Part shown: positions 22,666 through 48,144 of the stretch, piece by piece
Layout of the letters: each line of letters starts with the position of its first letter
How positions within the stretch are numbered: position 1 is the stretch's first letter
Source: Pseudomonadota bacterium
GTDB taxonomy: Bacteria; Pseudomonadota; Alphaproteobacteria; Rhodospirillales; Magnetospirillaceae
NCBI GenBank assembly: GCA_021848545.1
Contig: JAJZUL010000012.1
Coordinates: 17,858-81,857, forward strand
DNA length: 64,000 nt
Direction: 5' to 3'
Program-made: the position numbers and the translations under genes
Notes under the pieces: generated by a model
The model's database searches: none
What the model was told of the DNA's origin: nothing
What the model saw: only the letters and a program-made list of their open reading frames with translations

Positions 22666-25600
22666 TCACGGCTTTTCGGTGGAAACCAGCACACGGTTCA
22701 GGATTTCCGCCAGGCGGCCGGCATTGGCGCGGGCCATCATGGTCAGGTGGTTGCCGGGGGCCTGTTCCAGCCGGGGGGGGCCGTCGCTGAATTGTTCCCA
22801 GCCCCAGAACGGGTCGTCCAGTATGAAAGTGGGCACGCCCAGGAGGAAATCTTCCAGGGGTTCGGTCGCCCGGATCAGGGCGACCGGAACGTTCGGACCG
22901 GGTCGGGGCTGATAGCGGATGCGCGCCTGGGTGCGGAAGACCTCGGCGAAACCGCGAATCTGGCTGGCGTCGGTTCCGGACTGGATCGCGCCCATGGCGT
23001 CCATCGCCCGGGTCAGCGCCTCGATCTGCTCGGGCCAGGTCAGGTCGGCCAGCGCCTCGTAGCGGAGGCCGTGGGGTTTCTGGTACAGCCGCGACAGCAT
23101 GTCGCTGATGGCGATGACCCACCGCGCATCGTCCAGGTTTTCGATGGCGTCCAGTTTCCGTTCCGTCGGGGCGGTGTTGTCCAACACCGCCACCAGGGAT
23201 ACCCGTTCGCCGGCCGCCAGCAATTGCCGCGCCATATCGAAGGCTACCCAGCTGCCGAAGGAATGGCCGCCGAGTAGATAGGGGCCGTGGGGCTGCATCT
23301 CACGCAGGGCCTGGGTGTTGCAGGCGGCGATGTCTTCGATCCGTTCAAGCGGGGCGGAGGCGCCGTCTATGCCCGTCGCCTGGAATCCGTAGAGCGGACG
23401 GCCGTGACCGGCCAGGGCCTGGGCCAGGTCGCGCAGATAAAGGACGTTGCCGCCGGTTCCCGGAACGAAGAACAGCGGGGCCAGCGGCCCGTCCGGCTGG
23501 ATGGCGGTCAGCGGCGACAGAGATGGCGGGCTTTCCGTTTCCTTCAGCGCCCGGGCCAGCGCCCGGATGGTGGGGTGAGCCAGCAGGGTGGACAGGGGAA
23601 GCTGGTGGTCCAATCGGGTCCGGACCATGGTCATGTGGCGGATGGCCAGCAGCGAATCGCCGCCCAGTTCGAAGAAATCGTCCAGGACCCCTACCGTGGT
23701 GAATCCAAACAACTCCTCCCACAGGGCGGCGAGACGCCTTTCGGTCTCGCCGGCCGGGGCCTCATAGCCCGTGCTCATCTGCGGCCGGGCAACGACGCTG
23801 GTGGCGAGGGCCGTCGCCGGGGCGGCGGTCAAGGTCTCGGTCCCGCGCCGGGATGCTTGGTCGAGACGGGTGGCGAGATCGCCGGTGGAGACGACGACCC
23901 GTCCGGCGGTGACGCCGCACACCACCCGCGACAGCGCCTCCACCCCTTCCGCTTCGGTCATCATGAACAGGGGCGGCGGTCCGGATCGGCCTGGGGCCGC
24001 CTTCTCCAGCACCCAGGCGTCGCAATTGGCGGCGAGCCAGACGGTGCCGCCGCGCCGGGCGCGGTCGGCAACGAAGGAATCGGCGAAGGCGTTGGCCGCG
24101 GCATAGGCCGTAAAGCCGTACCCGCCCAACAGGGACGCGGTCGAGGAGACCACCAGACAGAAATCCACCGGCCGTTCCGCAACGATCCGGTCCAGTGCGT
24201 AGAGACCCTGGACCTTGGCGGCGAATTGGGCGCGCGATTGCTCCTCGCCCACCATGTCGATGGTCGCGATAAAGGACGAATCCTTGAGGCGGCCGGCGGC
24301 GTGGATCACCCCATGCACCGGGCCGAAACGGTCCTCGGCCAGGGCGAAGGCTCGGCGCATCCCGGCCTCGTCCGCGGCGTCCGCCTGGACGGTCAACACC
24401 TCGGCTCCCAGCGCTTCCAACGCCCGGATCGGCTGGTGGTCGGCAGGGGGGTGGCGCCCCACCAGGACCAGGCGAGCCTGGATCGTTTCCGCCAGGAACC
24501 TCGCCAGCGCCAGCCCCACCCGGCCGAGGCCGCCGACGATCAGATAGGTTCCCTTGTCCCGCCATTGGCGGACGCGCGCCGGCTCCAGGGCGACGGGCGC
24601 GAAGCGCGGCACCAGCCGTCGGTGACCGCGATAGGCCACCATCGGGTCGGGCGCGCCGTTCAACAGCTCCGCCAGCAGCCGGTCGGCCCAGGGGGCGGGA
24701 TCGGCGCCGGGCGGCAGGGTCACGTCCAGGCACCGGCAGGACAGGTCCGGAATCTCCTCAGGCAAAATCAGGCAGGGACCCAGCAGCGTCGCCCGTTCGG
24801 GAAGGAGGCGGTCCTCGCCCGCATCGTGGAGGCCGCCGGCGATGACGGCGACGGACGGCGGGGCGGTCCAGCCGACCCGCGCCAGCGCTCGGCCCAGAAA
24901 GAGCAGAGGATAATAGCCGCGTTCCTGGGCCTGGTCGAAACCGTCCTCGGCTTCCGGCCCCAGGGACCAAAGGTGAAGAATGGTGTCCGGGGCGGCGCCG
25001 TCCCTCTCCCCTAGCAGCGCGGCGTAATCCTCGGGCGCCATGGGGCGGAGGGTGACGGTCCGCCCGTCGTGCGCGTATCGGGGGCCGGCGGTGACGATGG
25101 TCACCGTTCGGCCGGCGGCGTCGAGGCGCGCGATCAGCGCCCGGGCGAGGTCGGAGCCGTCGCTGAACACCAGCCAAGCGCCTTTCCGTTTCGCCCAGTC
25201 GGCGGGTCCGGCCAGGGGCGGGGTCAGGCTCGGCGCCCAGCCGGGCAGCAGGAACCAGCGGTCCAGGGGCAGTTTCGCTCCGACGCTGGGCCGGGGCGCG
25301 AACGGAACCAGGTCCGGGTCCTCGATGAAGTAGTTGTGGCGCTCGAAAGCGGTGACAGGCAGGGGAATGCGCGAGGCCCGATCGTGGGCGTGGACGCCCT
25401 CCCAATCGATGGCCACTCCCGCCATCCACGATCGGCCGAGACTGTCCATCAGGCCGGCCATTTCGCCTTCTCCGCCTTCGGAGTGGGGCAGAGAAGTCAG
25501 GACCGGTCCGGTCGCGGCGGGATGGCGCCGGACCAAATTGGTCAGCACCGCGCCCGGCCCCACCTCCAACGGCAGGAAACGGCCGTCGCCGAGCAGGGTG

Positions 25601-28600
25601 GCGATGCCCTCGCCGAAGCGCACGGTACGGCGCAGATGGTCGATCCAGTATTGGGGATCGACCGCTTCCCCTGGGCGAATCCAGGTCCCGGTCAGGTTGG
25701 AGACGAAGGGGATGGCCGGTTCCCGCAGGCGGAGCTTGCCCAGCAGGGCGGCGAAGGGCGCCGCCACCGGCTCCATCTGCGCCGAGTGAAATGCGTGCGA
25801 GGTGCGCAGCCGGCGCCAGGCGACGCCTTCGGCGTCGAGGCCGGCGGCGAAGGCTTCGATCGCCGCCTCGGGGCCGGCGATCACGCAATCGGCGGGGCCG
25901 TTGACGACGGCGAGGTCGAGCCCGTCGGGCAGCCGTCCCTCCAGCGTCTCCGCCGGGGCGAAGACGGCGAGCATGGCGCCGGCCGGCTGCTCCCAGATCA
26001 GCCGTCCCCGTTCCGCCACCAGAGTCAGGGCGGTATCGAGATCGAACACCCCGGCCAGGCAGGCGGCGACATATTCGCCGATGCTGTGGCCGATCATGGC
26101 GGCGGGAGTGACGCCCCACGCCATCCACAGCCGGGCCAGGGCGTATTCGGTGACGAATAGGGCCGGCTGGGTCGCCCAGGTCTCGGCGAGCCGGGCCTCG
26201 GCCGCCTCGCGATGGTCCGGCGCCGGATACAGAAGCGTGCGCAGATCGAGACCGAGGCGGTCGCGCAGCCGCTCCGCGCAATCGTCCACATGATGGCGGA
26301 AGGTCGGCTCGACGCGGTAAAGCTCGGCCCCCATGCAGGCATATTGGCTGCCTTGGCCGGGAAACAGGAAGGCCGCCGGCCGCGATCCGGCGGGGGCCTG
26401 GGCGCCACGGCCTTCGGCCGCCGCCAGTCGCCGGGCGCCGTCGGCGGAATCCTGGCAGACCAAAGCCAACCGGTGGGGAAAGGCCCGCCGTCCCACCGCC
26501 AGGCTATAGGCGACATCGACCAAAGTGGGGTCGTTTCCGTCGCCGAGGCGGGCGGCCAGCGCGGCGCGCATGCTTTCCAGGACCGCCGGAGAGCGGGCCG
26601 ACAGCACCAGGAGCTGGCAAGGCCGGGGCGAGTCCGACGGGGCGCGGGCGGGGGCCTCTTCAAGGATCAGATGGACGTTGGTACCGCCGATGCCGAAGGA
26701 ACTGACCCCGGCGCGGCGCGGCTTGTCCGTTTCCGGCCAGTCCAGCAGGCGGTCGCTGACGAAGAACGGGCTGTCGGCGAAATCGATTTCCGGGTTGGGG
26801 CGGCGGAAATAGAGGGTCGGCGGAATTTGCCGGTGGCGCAGGGCCAGGACGGTCTTGATCAGGCCGGCCATGCCCGAGGTGGTGTCGCAATGGCCGATAT
26901 TGGGTTTGACCGCGCCCAGCACGCAGGACCCCACGCGCGTGCTGCCGCCCGCCCGGAAGGCGCGTGTCAGGGCCGCGACCTCGATGGGATCGCCGAATCG
27001 GGTGCCGGTGCCGTGGGCTTCGACATAGGAGATGTCGTCAGGCGCGATTCCGGCGCGGGCCTGGGCCGTGGCGATGACCTCGGCCTGGGCTTCCAGCCCG
27101 GGGGCGGTGAAGGAAACCTTGGCGGCGCCGTCATTGTTGACGGCCGTTCCGCGGATGACCGCGTGAATGGTGTCGCGATCGGCCAGGGCTGCATCGAGCG
27201 GCTTCAGCAGCACCGCGGCGACGCCGCTGCCCCAGACGGTGCCGTCGGCCTCGGCATCGAAGGGGCGGCACCGGCCGGTGGGGGAATGGATCATGCCCTC
27301 GTGGTAGGTATAGCCCGATATACGCGGCAGCTTGACGCTGGCCGCTCCGGTCAGCGCCATGTCGCAATCGCCCGCCGCCAGGCTGGCGCAGGCCATATGC
27401 ACGGCGGTCAGCGAGGTGGAGCAGGCGGTTTGCACGCTGACGCTGGGGCCGGTGAGGCCGAGGGCGTAGGAGACCCTCATGGGAAGAAAATCCTTGTCGT
27501 TGCCCATGACGAGCTGCTGGACGTCGAATTCCATGCCGGCGACAAGGCTGGGGATGAGATTGCGGGCCAGATAATTTGCGTGGCTGCACCCGGCGAAGAC
27601 GCCGATCCGCGCCTCGTCGCGCTTTTGGGCATAGCCGGCGGTTTCAAGGGTATGCCAGGCGCATTCCAGGAACAGCCGGTGCTGCGGGTCGATGATCAGG
27701 GCCTCGGCCGGGGTCAGGCCGAAAAAGCCGGCATCGAAGCCGGTGATGTCCGACAAATGGCCGCTGGCGCGGACGTAATTGGGGTTGGCGATGGTTTTGG
27801 GCGGATAGCCGGCCTCTAGCAGCTCCTGGTCGGTCAGAAAGCGGATAGCGCTGCGGCCGTCGCGCAGATTGGCCCAGAAACTGTCCAAGTCGTCGGCGCC
27901 GGCGAAGCGGCCGGCCATGCCGATGATGGCGATATCGCGCCCCCGGGGTGCGGCGGCGCGGATGGCGACCGGGGCCGGCCGGCCATCTTCGGCCATCCAG
28001 GTCGCCAGGGCGCGGATGGTGGGATATTGGAACAGGGTGACCAGCGGGAACGGTTTGGCGACCTCCCCGCGCAACGCTTCGTGGACCTGGGCCAGCAGCA
28101 GGGAATGGCCGCCGAGATCGAAGAAATTGTCGTCGAGCCCGAGCTGTTCCACCCCCAGCACCCGGCTCCAAACGGCGGCGACCCGCCGTTCGGTCGCGGT
28201 CCGGGGGGCCAACGGACCCTGGGCCGGCGCTGGCGCGCCGCGGGCCGGCGCCGGCAGGGCGCGGCGGTCGGTCTTGCCGTTGGGGCTTAGCGGAAACGCC
28301 TCCAGAACGACGAAGGCGGCGGGCACCATGTAATCGGGAAGGCGCGCCTTGAGCGCGACCCGCAGATCGTCGATTTCGGGCGGATCGGCCGTGGCGCCGA
28401 CCAGATAGGCCACCAGACGTTTTTCGCCGGGTTCGTCCTCCCGCACCAGGACCAGGGCCTCGGCCACGCCGGGATGGCGGCACAGAATCGCTTCGATTTC
28501 TCCCAGCTCGATGCGGAAGCCGCGAATCTTGACCTGATGGTCGAGCCGTCCCAGGAAATCCAGCCGCCCGTCGCCGCGGCGGCGGACCAGATCGCCGGTG

Positions 28601-31304
28601 CGGTACAGACGCGCGCCCGGATCCGGCGCCGCCGGGTCTGGGCGGTAGCGGTCGGCGGTCAGGCCGGGCTGGCCGAAATAGCCGCGGGCCAGCCCGTCCC
28701 CGCCGATGCACAGCTGGCCGGCGACACCCCTGGGCACCGGCTGGGCGAACGGCCCCAGGACCGACAGGCGGGTATTGGCGATGGGATGGCCGACCGGTTC
28801 GGCGCCCTCGGCTTCGGTCGCGGCGGGACGCACCTCGTCCACCGCCGACCAAATGGTGGTCTCGGTCGGGCCGTACAGGTTCCACAGCCGCACCCCCTTG
28901 GCCAGCAGCGCCCGGGACAGGGTGTGGGGCAGGGCCTCGCCGCCGCACAAAGCGGTGAAACCCGGTTGCGGGCGCCAATCGGTCTCCGTCAGGATGCGCC
29001 AGGTGGCGGGGGTGGCCTGCAGGCAGGTGACGGCCTGGTCGCGCAGCACCGCCTGCAGGGCGCGGCCGTCGATGGCGGTGGCGCGGTCGGCCAGGACCAG
29101 CCGCCCGCCGCTGACGAGCGGCAGGGCCAGCTCCAGCGCGGCGATGTCGAACGAGATGGTGGTGACCGCCAGCAGCGTATCCGCCGCCGAGAATCCCGGC
29201 TCTCGCCCCATGCTGACCAGGAAGTTGGTCAGGGACCGGTGCGTGATCTGCACCCCCTTGGGGCGGCCGGTCGTGCCCGAGGTGAAGATGACATAGGCGA
29301 GATTGTCCGGCGCGGCCGGGCACGGCACCGGCCGGTTCGGGGCGCTCGTCCCCGTGCTTTCCAGCGCCAGCAGGGGCGCCCCGTCGGGAAAGCGGGCGCG
29401 CAGACAGTCCTGGGTGAGGATCAGGGCCGGGCGCGATTCGCCGAGGATGGCGGCGAGGCGCTCGGGCGGATGGGCCGGGTCCAGAGGCACGTAGGCGCCG
29501 CCGGCCTTGAGGATCGCCAGCAGTCCGATCACCATCTCCGGCGACCGCTCGGCGCACACGGCGACCAGCTTTTCCGGCCCGATTCCCCGGTTCCGCAAAT
29601 CCGTCGCCAGGGCGTCGATCCGGGCCCGCAACCGGCCATAGGTCACCGCCCGGTCGGCGAAGATCAGCGCCACCCGGTCGGGATGGGCGGCGGCGGCGCG
29701 GTCGAACAGGGATGGCAGCGTCTCGTCGCACGGATAGGGCGATGCCGGCCATTCCCGCTCCGCGACCGCCTCTCGCATGTCCGCCTCGCCCATCATCGGC
29801 AGCAGATGGACCGGCCGCTCCGGGTCGGCGGCCATGGTCGTCAGCAGGGTTCGGTAGCGGTCGAGCAGGCGGTCGACGGTGGCGGCGTCGAACAGGTCGG
29901 GATTGTAGGTGCAGCCGACGATTAGCCGGTCCGCCTCCTCCTCAACGGTCAGGGCGAGGTCGAATTTGGCGCTGGCCTCCAGCTGATTCACCGGAACCAG
30001 GGTCAGGCCGGGCAAGGTGGCGGCCTCGGTGGAGGCGCTCAGTTGGAACGCCACCTGCACCAGGGGCGCATGGGCCAGCGCCCGGGTGGGGCTGATCGCC
30101 TCCACCAACCGCTCGAAGGGCAGCTCCTGGTGGTCGTAGGCCTCCAGGCAGGTGCGGCGGACCTGAGCCAGGAAGGCGCGAACCGACGGATTGGCGGCGA
30201 GATCGAAGCGCAGCACCAGGGTATTGATGAACAGACCGATAATGGTTTCCAGATCGCTATGGGTGCGGCCGGCGGTGGGGGTGCCGATCAGCACGTCGTT
30301 CTGGTTGGCGTGGCGGCCGAGCAGGATGGCGAAGCCCGCCAGCAGGGTCATGAACAGGGTGGCGCCGTTGTCGCGGGCAACGGCGCGCAAGGCGGCGGCG
30401 ATGTCGGAATCGATTTCGATTCGGGCATTGGCGCCGCCGAAGGTCTGAACGGGCGGGCGCGGCCGGTCGGTGGGCAGGGGCAGCACGTCCGGCGCGCCCG
30501 CCAGTTTCGTCTGCCAGAACGACAATTCGCCGGCCAGAAAGGCGCTTTGCAGGCGCTGGCGCTGCCAATAAGCGTAATCGGCGTAGCGCAGCCGCAAGGG
30601 TGCCAAAGGCGAGGGCAGGCCGCGGCTGAAGGCGCCGTACAAAGCCGACAGGTCACGCAGGAACACGTCCAGGGACCAGCCGTCGGAGACGATATGGTGC
30701 ATCGTCACCAGGAACAGATGGGACCGCTCGCCCAGGCGCACCAGCCGCGCTCGCAGCAGCGGGTCCTCGGCCAGATCGAAACCGCGGCGGGCCTCTTCTT
30801 CGGCGCAGCGACGGATGGTCTCGTCCGCAATTCCCGTCCCCTCCTCCAGGGGCAGCGGGCAGCGGGCTGCGGCGCGGATGCGGACCGCCGGCTGGTGACC
30901 GTCGAGGACGAAGTTGGAACGCAAGGTCTCGTGGCGGGCGACGATCTCGGTCAGGGCCCGTTCCAGGGCGGGGATGTCCAGATCGCCGTCCAGACGCACC
31001 GCCAGCGGCATATTGTAGGTCGCCGACGGCCCTTCCAGGCGATCGACGAACCACAGGCGCTGTTGAGCGAAGGACAAAGGCGGGTTTTCCCGTGGCGGCA
31101 TCGGCTCGATCCGCGTCTCGGCCTCGGCCGCCAAACCGTGCGCCTGTTCCAGGAAGGCGACGATCTCGGCCTTGCGGGCGGCCAGGTCCCGGGTCAGAGC
31201 GGGGGTCAGCACGCCCTTCGGCGCCCGGCAGCGCAATTCGCCGTCCCGGACCGACAAGGAGATTCCCAGCCCGCGCAACTCGCTCAGGAACAAGTCGATG
31301 GCGG

Positions 31305-31308
<4 letters not shown>
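22666..31308 (-). CDS. Terminal hybrid NRPS-PKS: docking-C-A(Gly)-PCP-KS-AT-KR-ACP-TE
   Basis: A 2880-residue last protein of the assembly line. Order and landmarks: TubC-type N-terminal docking domain (1-55, TAIDLFLSELRGLGISLSVR); condensation (HHIVSDGWS about 203); adenylation (TSGTTGRPKG about 673) whose ten-residue code reads D-I-L-Q-L-G-L-I-W, the glycine code; PCP with Ser1069 (GGHSLLL); ketosynthase Cys1296 (TACSTSL); acyltransferase Ser1742 (GHSIGEY) with HAFH, hence malonyl-CoA; ketoreductase GGLGRVG (about 2256) with Tyr2402 and Asn intact; ACP Ser2552 (GGDSLLA); thioesterase Ser2683 (GHSFGSW) with a C-terminal GNH. It should add Gly, extend it with malonate, reduce to a beta-hydroxyl and release the chain. 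The GTG start at 31308 overlaps the upstream stop (GTGA). Confidence 0.95.
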
Positions 31309-43624
<12,316 letters not shown>

Positions 43625-43628
<4 letters not shown>

Positions 43629-46600
43629 GGGCCGTCGTCACCCAGCAGTTCGGCGGGCAATTCGCCGCTGGCCAGCAGTGCCGCCACCTCCGCCTCCGAC
43701 ATGGTTTCCAGCCGGTCGAGAAGCTGGGCCAGATCCTCCTCGGCGCCGTCATCGCTCCGTCCGGCGACCAGCATCGCGGTGATCTCGGCGATGGTGGGGG
43801 CGGCGAAGATGGAATCCAGATCCAGCTCGGCGCGGAATGTCTGGCGCAGCCGCGACGCCAGTTGCGCCGCCAGCAGGGAATGGCCGCCGAGATCGAAGAA
43901 ATTGTCGTGGATGCCGATTCCGTCGATGCCCAGCACCTCCTGCCACAGGCCGGCCACGACGGCTTCCTCCTCGCTGCGCGGCGCCATGTGGGCGACAGGC
44001 AGGTCGGGGCGCCGGTGGCCATCGGCCTGCCTTTCCGTCGGGCCGGCGCCGGCGCGCGGCGCCGCGCGCCGGCTGGCGGGATCTCCGGTGGCCACCAGGA
44101 TACGGCTCTCGGGCGCCAGCCGGAGCAGGCGCCGGAAGGCTTCGGCCCCGTCGGCGCCGGTCATCGCCCAGGGGGCCGCGTCCGAGGCTTCTTCCGTCCA
44201 CGGGTCCCAATCGACCACCGTCCAGGATCGCCTGAGGGCGAAGGCGTCGGTCCAGGCGGCGGCCACGGCATGGGCCGCTAGGCCGATTCCGCCCAGATCG
44301 GCGGCCAGAGAGGACATCACCATCCGGCTCGCCGCCGGGCGCCGGTCGAGACAGGTATCCAGGGCGGTCAGGATGTTCTCCTGGCGCCGCCAATAGCGGT
44401 CGAGAATGGCCTCGTCCAGGTCGCGGATCGGCCGCACCGGCCGGTCCTCGTCCATGCCGGCGGCGTGGATCAGGCCGGTGATGGGACCCAGGCGGGCCTC
44501 GATGTCGGCCAGGGCCGTCTCCAGCCGGTCTGCATCCCAGGATTCCAGCCGCACCGCCAGGGCCTCGGCGTCGGGCGGCGGGGGTGCGGTGTCGAGCAGG
44601 GCCAACTTGACCGGCGCCAGTCCGGCGAGGGTGCGGGCGAGGCAGCCGCCGATGGCGCCGGACCCGCCGGTGACCACCCACACGCCGCCGGCCGGAAGCG
44701 CCGCTTCGCCGCCCCCGGCTTCGAGGCGCACCGGCGACGGCGTCTGGACCCAGCGCCGTCCGCCGCGCAGGGCGACGACCCGTTCGCAATCCGGCGCCGT
44801 GATTTCCCGAATCAGGCGCCGGGCCAGACGGTCGGCCGGCTCGCCATGGTCGGGCGACGGCACGTCGATATGGCTAGGCGACGGTACGTCGATGGCGCGG
44901 CAGACGATATCGGTATGCTCCCAGGGGATGGTGGCGACCAGGCCGAGCAGGGCGGCCTTGGCCGGGTCGAGGCGGGTTTCGCCGCTGACATCGACCATGC
45001 CGTCGGCGATGACGGTCAGCGCCACCGGCGCCTCCAGCGCCAGCCAGGCCAAGGCCTGAACCAGGGACAGGGCCGGGCCGGCATGGCGGCCGATGCGCCC
45101 GGCGGGGCCGTCCCCCCCGTCGCCATAGCCCCACAGGAACAGAATCCGCCGCGGCAGGCCGCCGGTGACGAACAGGGCGTCGCACAGGGCGCTGAAATCG
45201 TCCCTTCGCGTCGGATCGAGGGTGAAGGCGGTTTCCGTCATCTGGGCGAAGCCGTCGCCGGGTCGCGCGGTGACCACGCGATGACCGTTTCGGCGCAAGG
45301 CGTCGGCCAAAGACTCGCCCAGACCGTGTTCGTCAAGGAACAGTAGGGTGGAATCGCCCTCGGCCACGGGGGAGGACGGCGGAAACACCGTCGCCTTCCA
45401 GCCCGGCAGGTGGAACCAGTCGGCGATGTCGGAGCGTCTGCCGGCCGGGCCGGCGGTTTGGGCGGCGCCGCGTCGGAGCGGCGCGATCCAATAGCTTCGG
45501 CGCTGGAACGGATAGGGCGGCAAGGAAACCCGCCGGCGCCTTTCGTGGCGCCAGAAGCCCGCCCAATCCATCGCCGCGCCCCGTTGCCACAGATCGGCCA
45601 GGCTTTGCATCAGCACCGCATCGGCGGCGGCGGTGTCGCGCGCCTGGGGCAGGGTGGGGAAACAAGGCATCTCCGCCCCACCTTCGGCCCGGGCCGCCAG
45701 ACCGGACAGGGTGCGGCCGGGGCCGACTTCCAGCAGCAGGCCCGCTCCGCTTTCACCCAGGGCCGCCAGCCCGTCGGCGAAACGCACCGGACGACGCAGA
45801 TGGTCGGCCCAATAGGCCGGCCGGTTCGCCTCCTCGGCGGTGATCCAGGCGCCGGTCAGATTGGACAGATAAGGGATTCGCGGCGGATGCAGGGCGATGC
45901 GCCCCACCAGGGCGGCGATCTCGTCGAGGATTGGCGCCATCATCGCCGAATGGAAGGCGTGGGAGGTGTGCAGGGGGCGGCAGGGTACGCCGTCTCCGTC
46001 CAGGCGCGCCTTGAACGCCGCCACCGCCTCGGGCGGGCCGGAGACCACGCACAAATCGGGCGCGTTCACCGCCGCCAGATCGAGTCCGTCGGTCAGACGG
46101 GCAATCAGATCGGCCTCGCCCAGGGACACCGCCAGCATGTCCCCCGGCGGCAGGGCCTGCATCAGCCGGCCCCGCGCCGCGACCAGGGCCAGGCCGTCCT
46201 CCAGGGAGAACACGCCGGCCAGGCAGGCCGCGACATATTCGCCGAGACTGTGGCCGATCATCGCCTGGGGCACCAGCCCCCATCCCATCAACAGCCGCGC
46301 TAGGGCGTATTCCACGGCGAACAAGGCGGGCTGGGCGATGGCGGTCTGGCGCAGGCGGTCGGCGGCCCGCTCCGTCGCCTCCGGCGCCGGGAACAGAAGG
46401 TCGCGGATGTCCTGCCCGAGATCGGCTTCCAGCAGACCCGCGCATTGGTCCAACTGGTCGCGGAAGTCCGGTTCGGTCCGGTAAAGGGACGCGGCCATGC
46501 CCGGATATTGACTGCCCTGGCCGGGGAACAGGAAGGCGACCGCGCGGTCGCCGCGCTCGCAATAGCGTCCCGGCAGGGGATCGCGCAAACGGGTGGCGGC

Positions 46601-48133
46601 CTCGGACGCCGAATGGCAGGCGAAGGCCCGCCGGTAGGCGAAGGCGCGGCGGCCCCGGTGCAGGGTGTGGCACAGATCGGCGAGGTCGATGTCGGGATTG
46701 GCGTCGAGATGGCCGGCCAGCCGCGCCGCCGCCTCCTGTAGCGCGGCTTCCGACTTGGCCGACAGGGCGATCACCTGGATGGGGCGGGAGGGAGATCCCG
46801 GCTGGGGAAGCGGCGCCTCCTCGATGATGGCGTGGGCGTTGGTGCCGCCGACGCCGAACGAGCTGATGCCGGCGCGGCGCGGCGCCCCTTCGGTCCGCGG
46901 CCAGGGGGTCAGCCGGTCGATCACGTGAAAGGGCGTCTCGGGCAGATTGAGCTTGGGATTGGGGGCGGTGTAATGCAGCGTCGGCGGGATCATCCCGTGG
47001 CGCAGGGCCAGGACCGTCTTGATCAGGCCGGCCAGACCGGCGGCTTTGTCCACATGACCGATATTGGATTTGACCGCGCCCAGCCCGCAAAAGCCTGTTC
47101 GCGACGTGCCGGCGCGGAACGCCTGGGTCAACGCGGCGACCTCGACGGGATCGCCGAGCGGGGTGGCGGTGCCGTGGGCCTCGATATAAGAAATGGTGTC
47201 GGGGGCGCAGCCGGCCGCCGCCTGGGCTTCGCGGATCACCGCCGCCTGACCGTCGATGCTGGGCGCGGTATAGCCCAGCTTGACCGAACCGTCGTTGTTG
47301 ATGGCGGTGCCCTTGACGACGGCATGAATGGTGTCGCCGTCGGCCAGGGCGTCCTCCAGCCGCTTGAGGACGATGGAAGCCATGCCGTTGCCGTCTACCA
47401 GACCGCTGGGGGTGGCGTCGAAGGGGCGGCAGCGTCCGTCCGGGGAATAGGGGCTGCCCGTCTCGTGAATGAGCCCGGTCTTTTGCGGCAAATGGACGGT
47501 GACGGCGCCGACCAGGACCATGTCGCTTTGGTAGGTGAGGAGCGACTGGCAAGCGAAATGCAAAGTGACGAGGGACGAGGAGCAGGCCGTGCCGATATCC
47601 ACGCCCGGCCCGGTCGCGTTCAGGGCGTAGGCGATGCGGGTCGGGACGAAATCCTTGTCGTTGAAGATGGAAAGCTGGAACCCGCCGGCCTGTTCCGCCA
47701 GCCCGTCATGGGACAGGATGTGCAGCGGCAGATACGTGTTCATGCCGGTGCTGGTGAATACCGAGATTCGGCCGTCGAAGGTCTCGGCGTCGTAGCCGGC
47801 ATCCTCCATGGCCTCCCACGCGCATTCCATCAGCAGGCGGTGCTGGGGGTCCACCAGTTCGGCTTCGCTGGGGGCGAGGCCGAAAAAGGCGGCGTCGAAC
47901 AGATCGATATCGGCGAGCACGCCCCGCGCGGCGACGAAATCGGGGTGGCGGAGAAGGGCGGAATCCACCCCTTCCGCCAGCAATTCCGCTTCGGTGAAGG
48001 TCGAGATGGAATCCACCCCGTCGCGCAAGTTGCGCCAGAACGCGTCGAGATCGGCGGCGCCGGGCATGCGCCCGGCCATGCCGATGATGGCGATGGCTTC
48101 CTGTTCGTCCTTCAGCGCGTCGTCCTCGGTCAT
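43625..48133 (-). CDS. PKS module KS-AT-(inactive KR)-ACP
   Basis: A 1502-residue single PKS module that accepts from an NRPS carrier. Ketosynthase Cys184 (TACSSSL) with both histidines (EAHGTA, NIGHVDK); acyltransferase Ser629 (GHSLGEY) with HAFH for malonyl-CoA; ketoreductase-like fold with TGGSGAIG (about 1151) intact; ACP Ser1419 (GGHSLLA). The ketoreductase lacks its catalytic Tyr and Asn: the segment aligning to YAAAN reads H1288-AVAA, so reduction should not occur and a beta-ketone is expected. The C-terminus has the docking motif LETMSEAEVAALLASGELP. The N-terminus (MTEDDALKDEQEA) is short and acidic, opposite to the basic tail of the upstream protein. An AGAGG site precedes the ATG, 11 bases after the upstream stop. 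Confidence 0.93.
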
Positions 48134-48144
48134 GACCTCTGCCC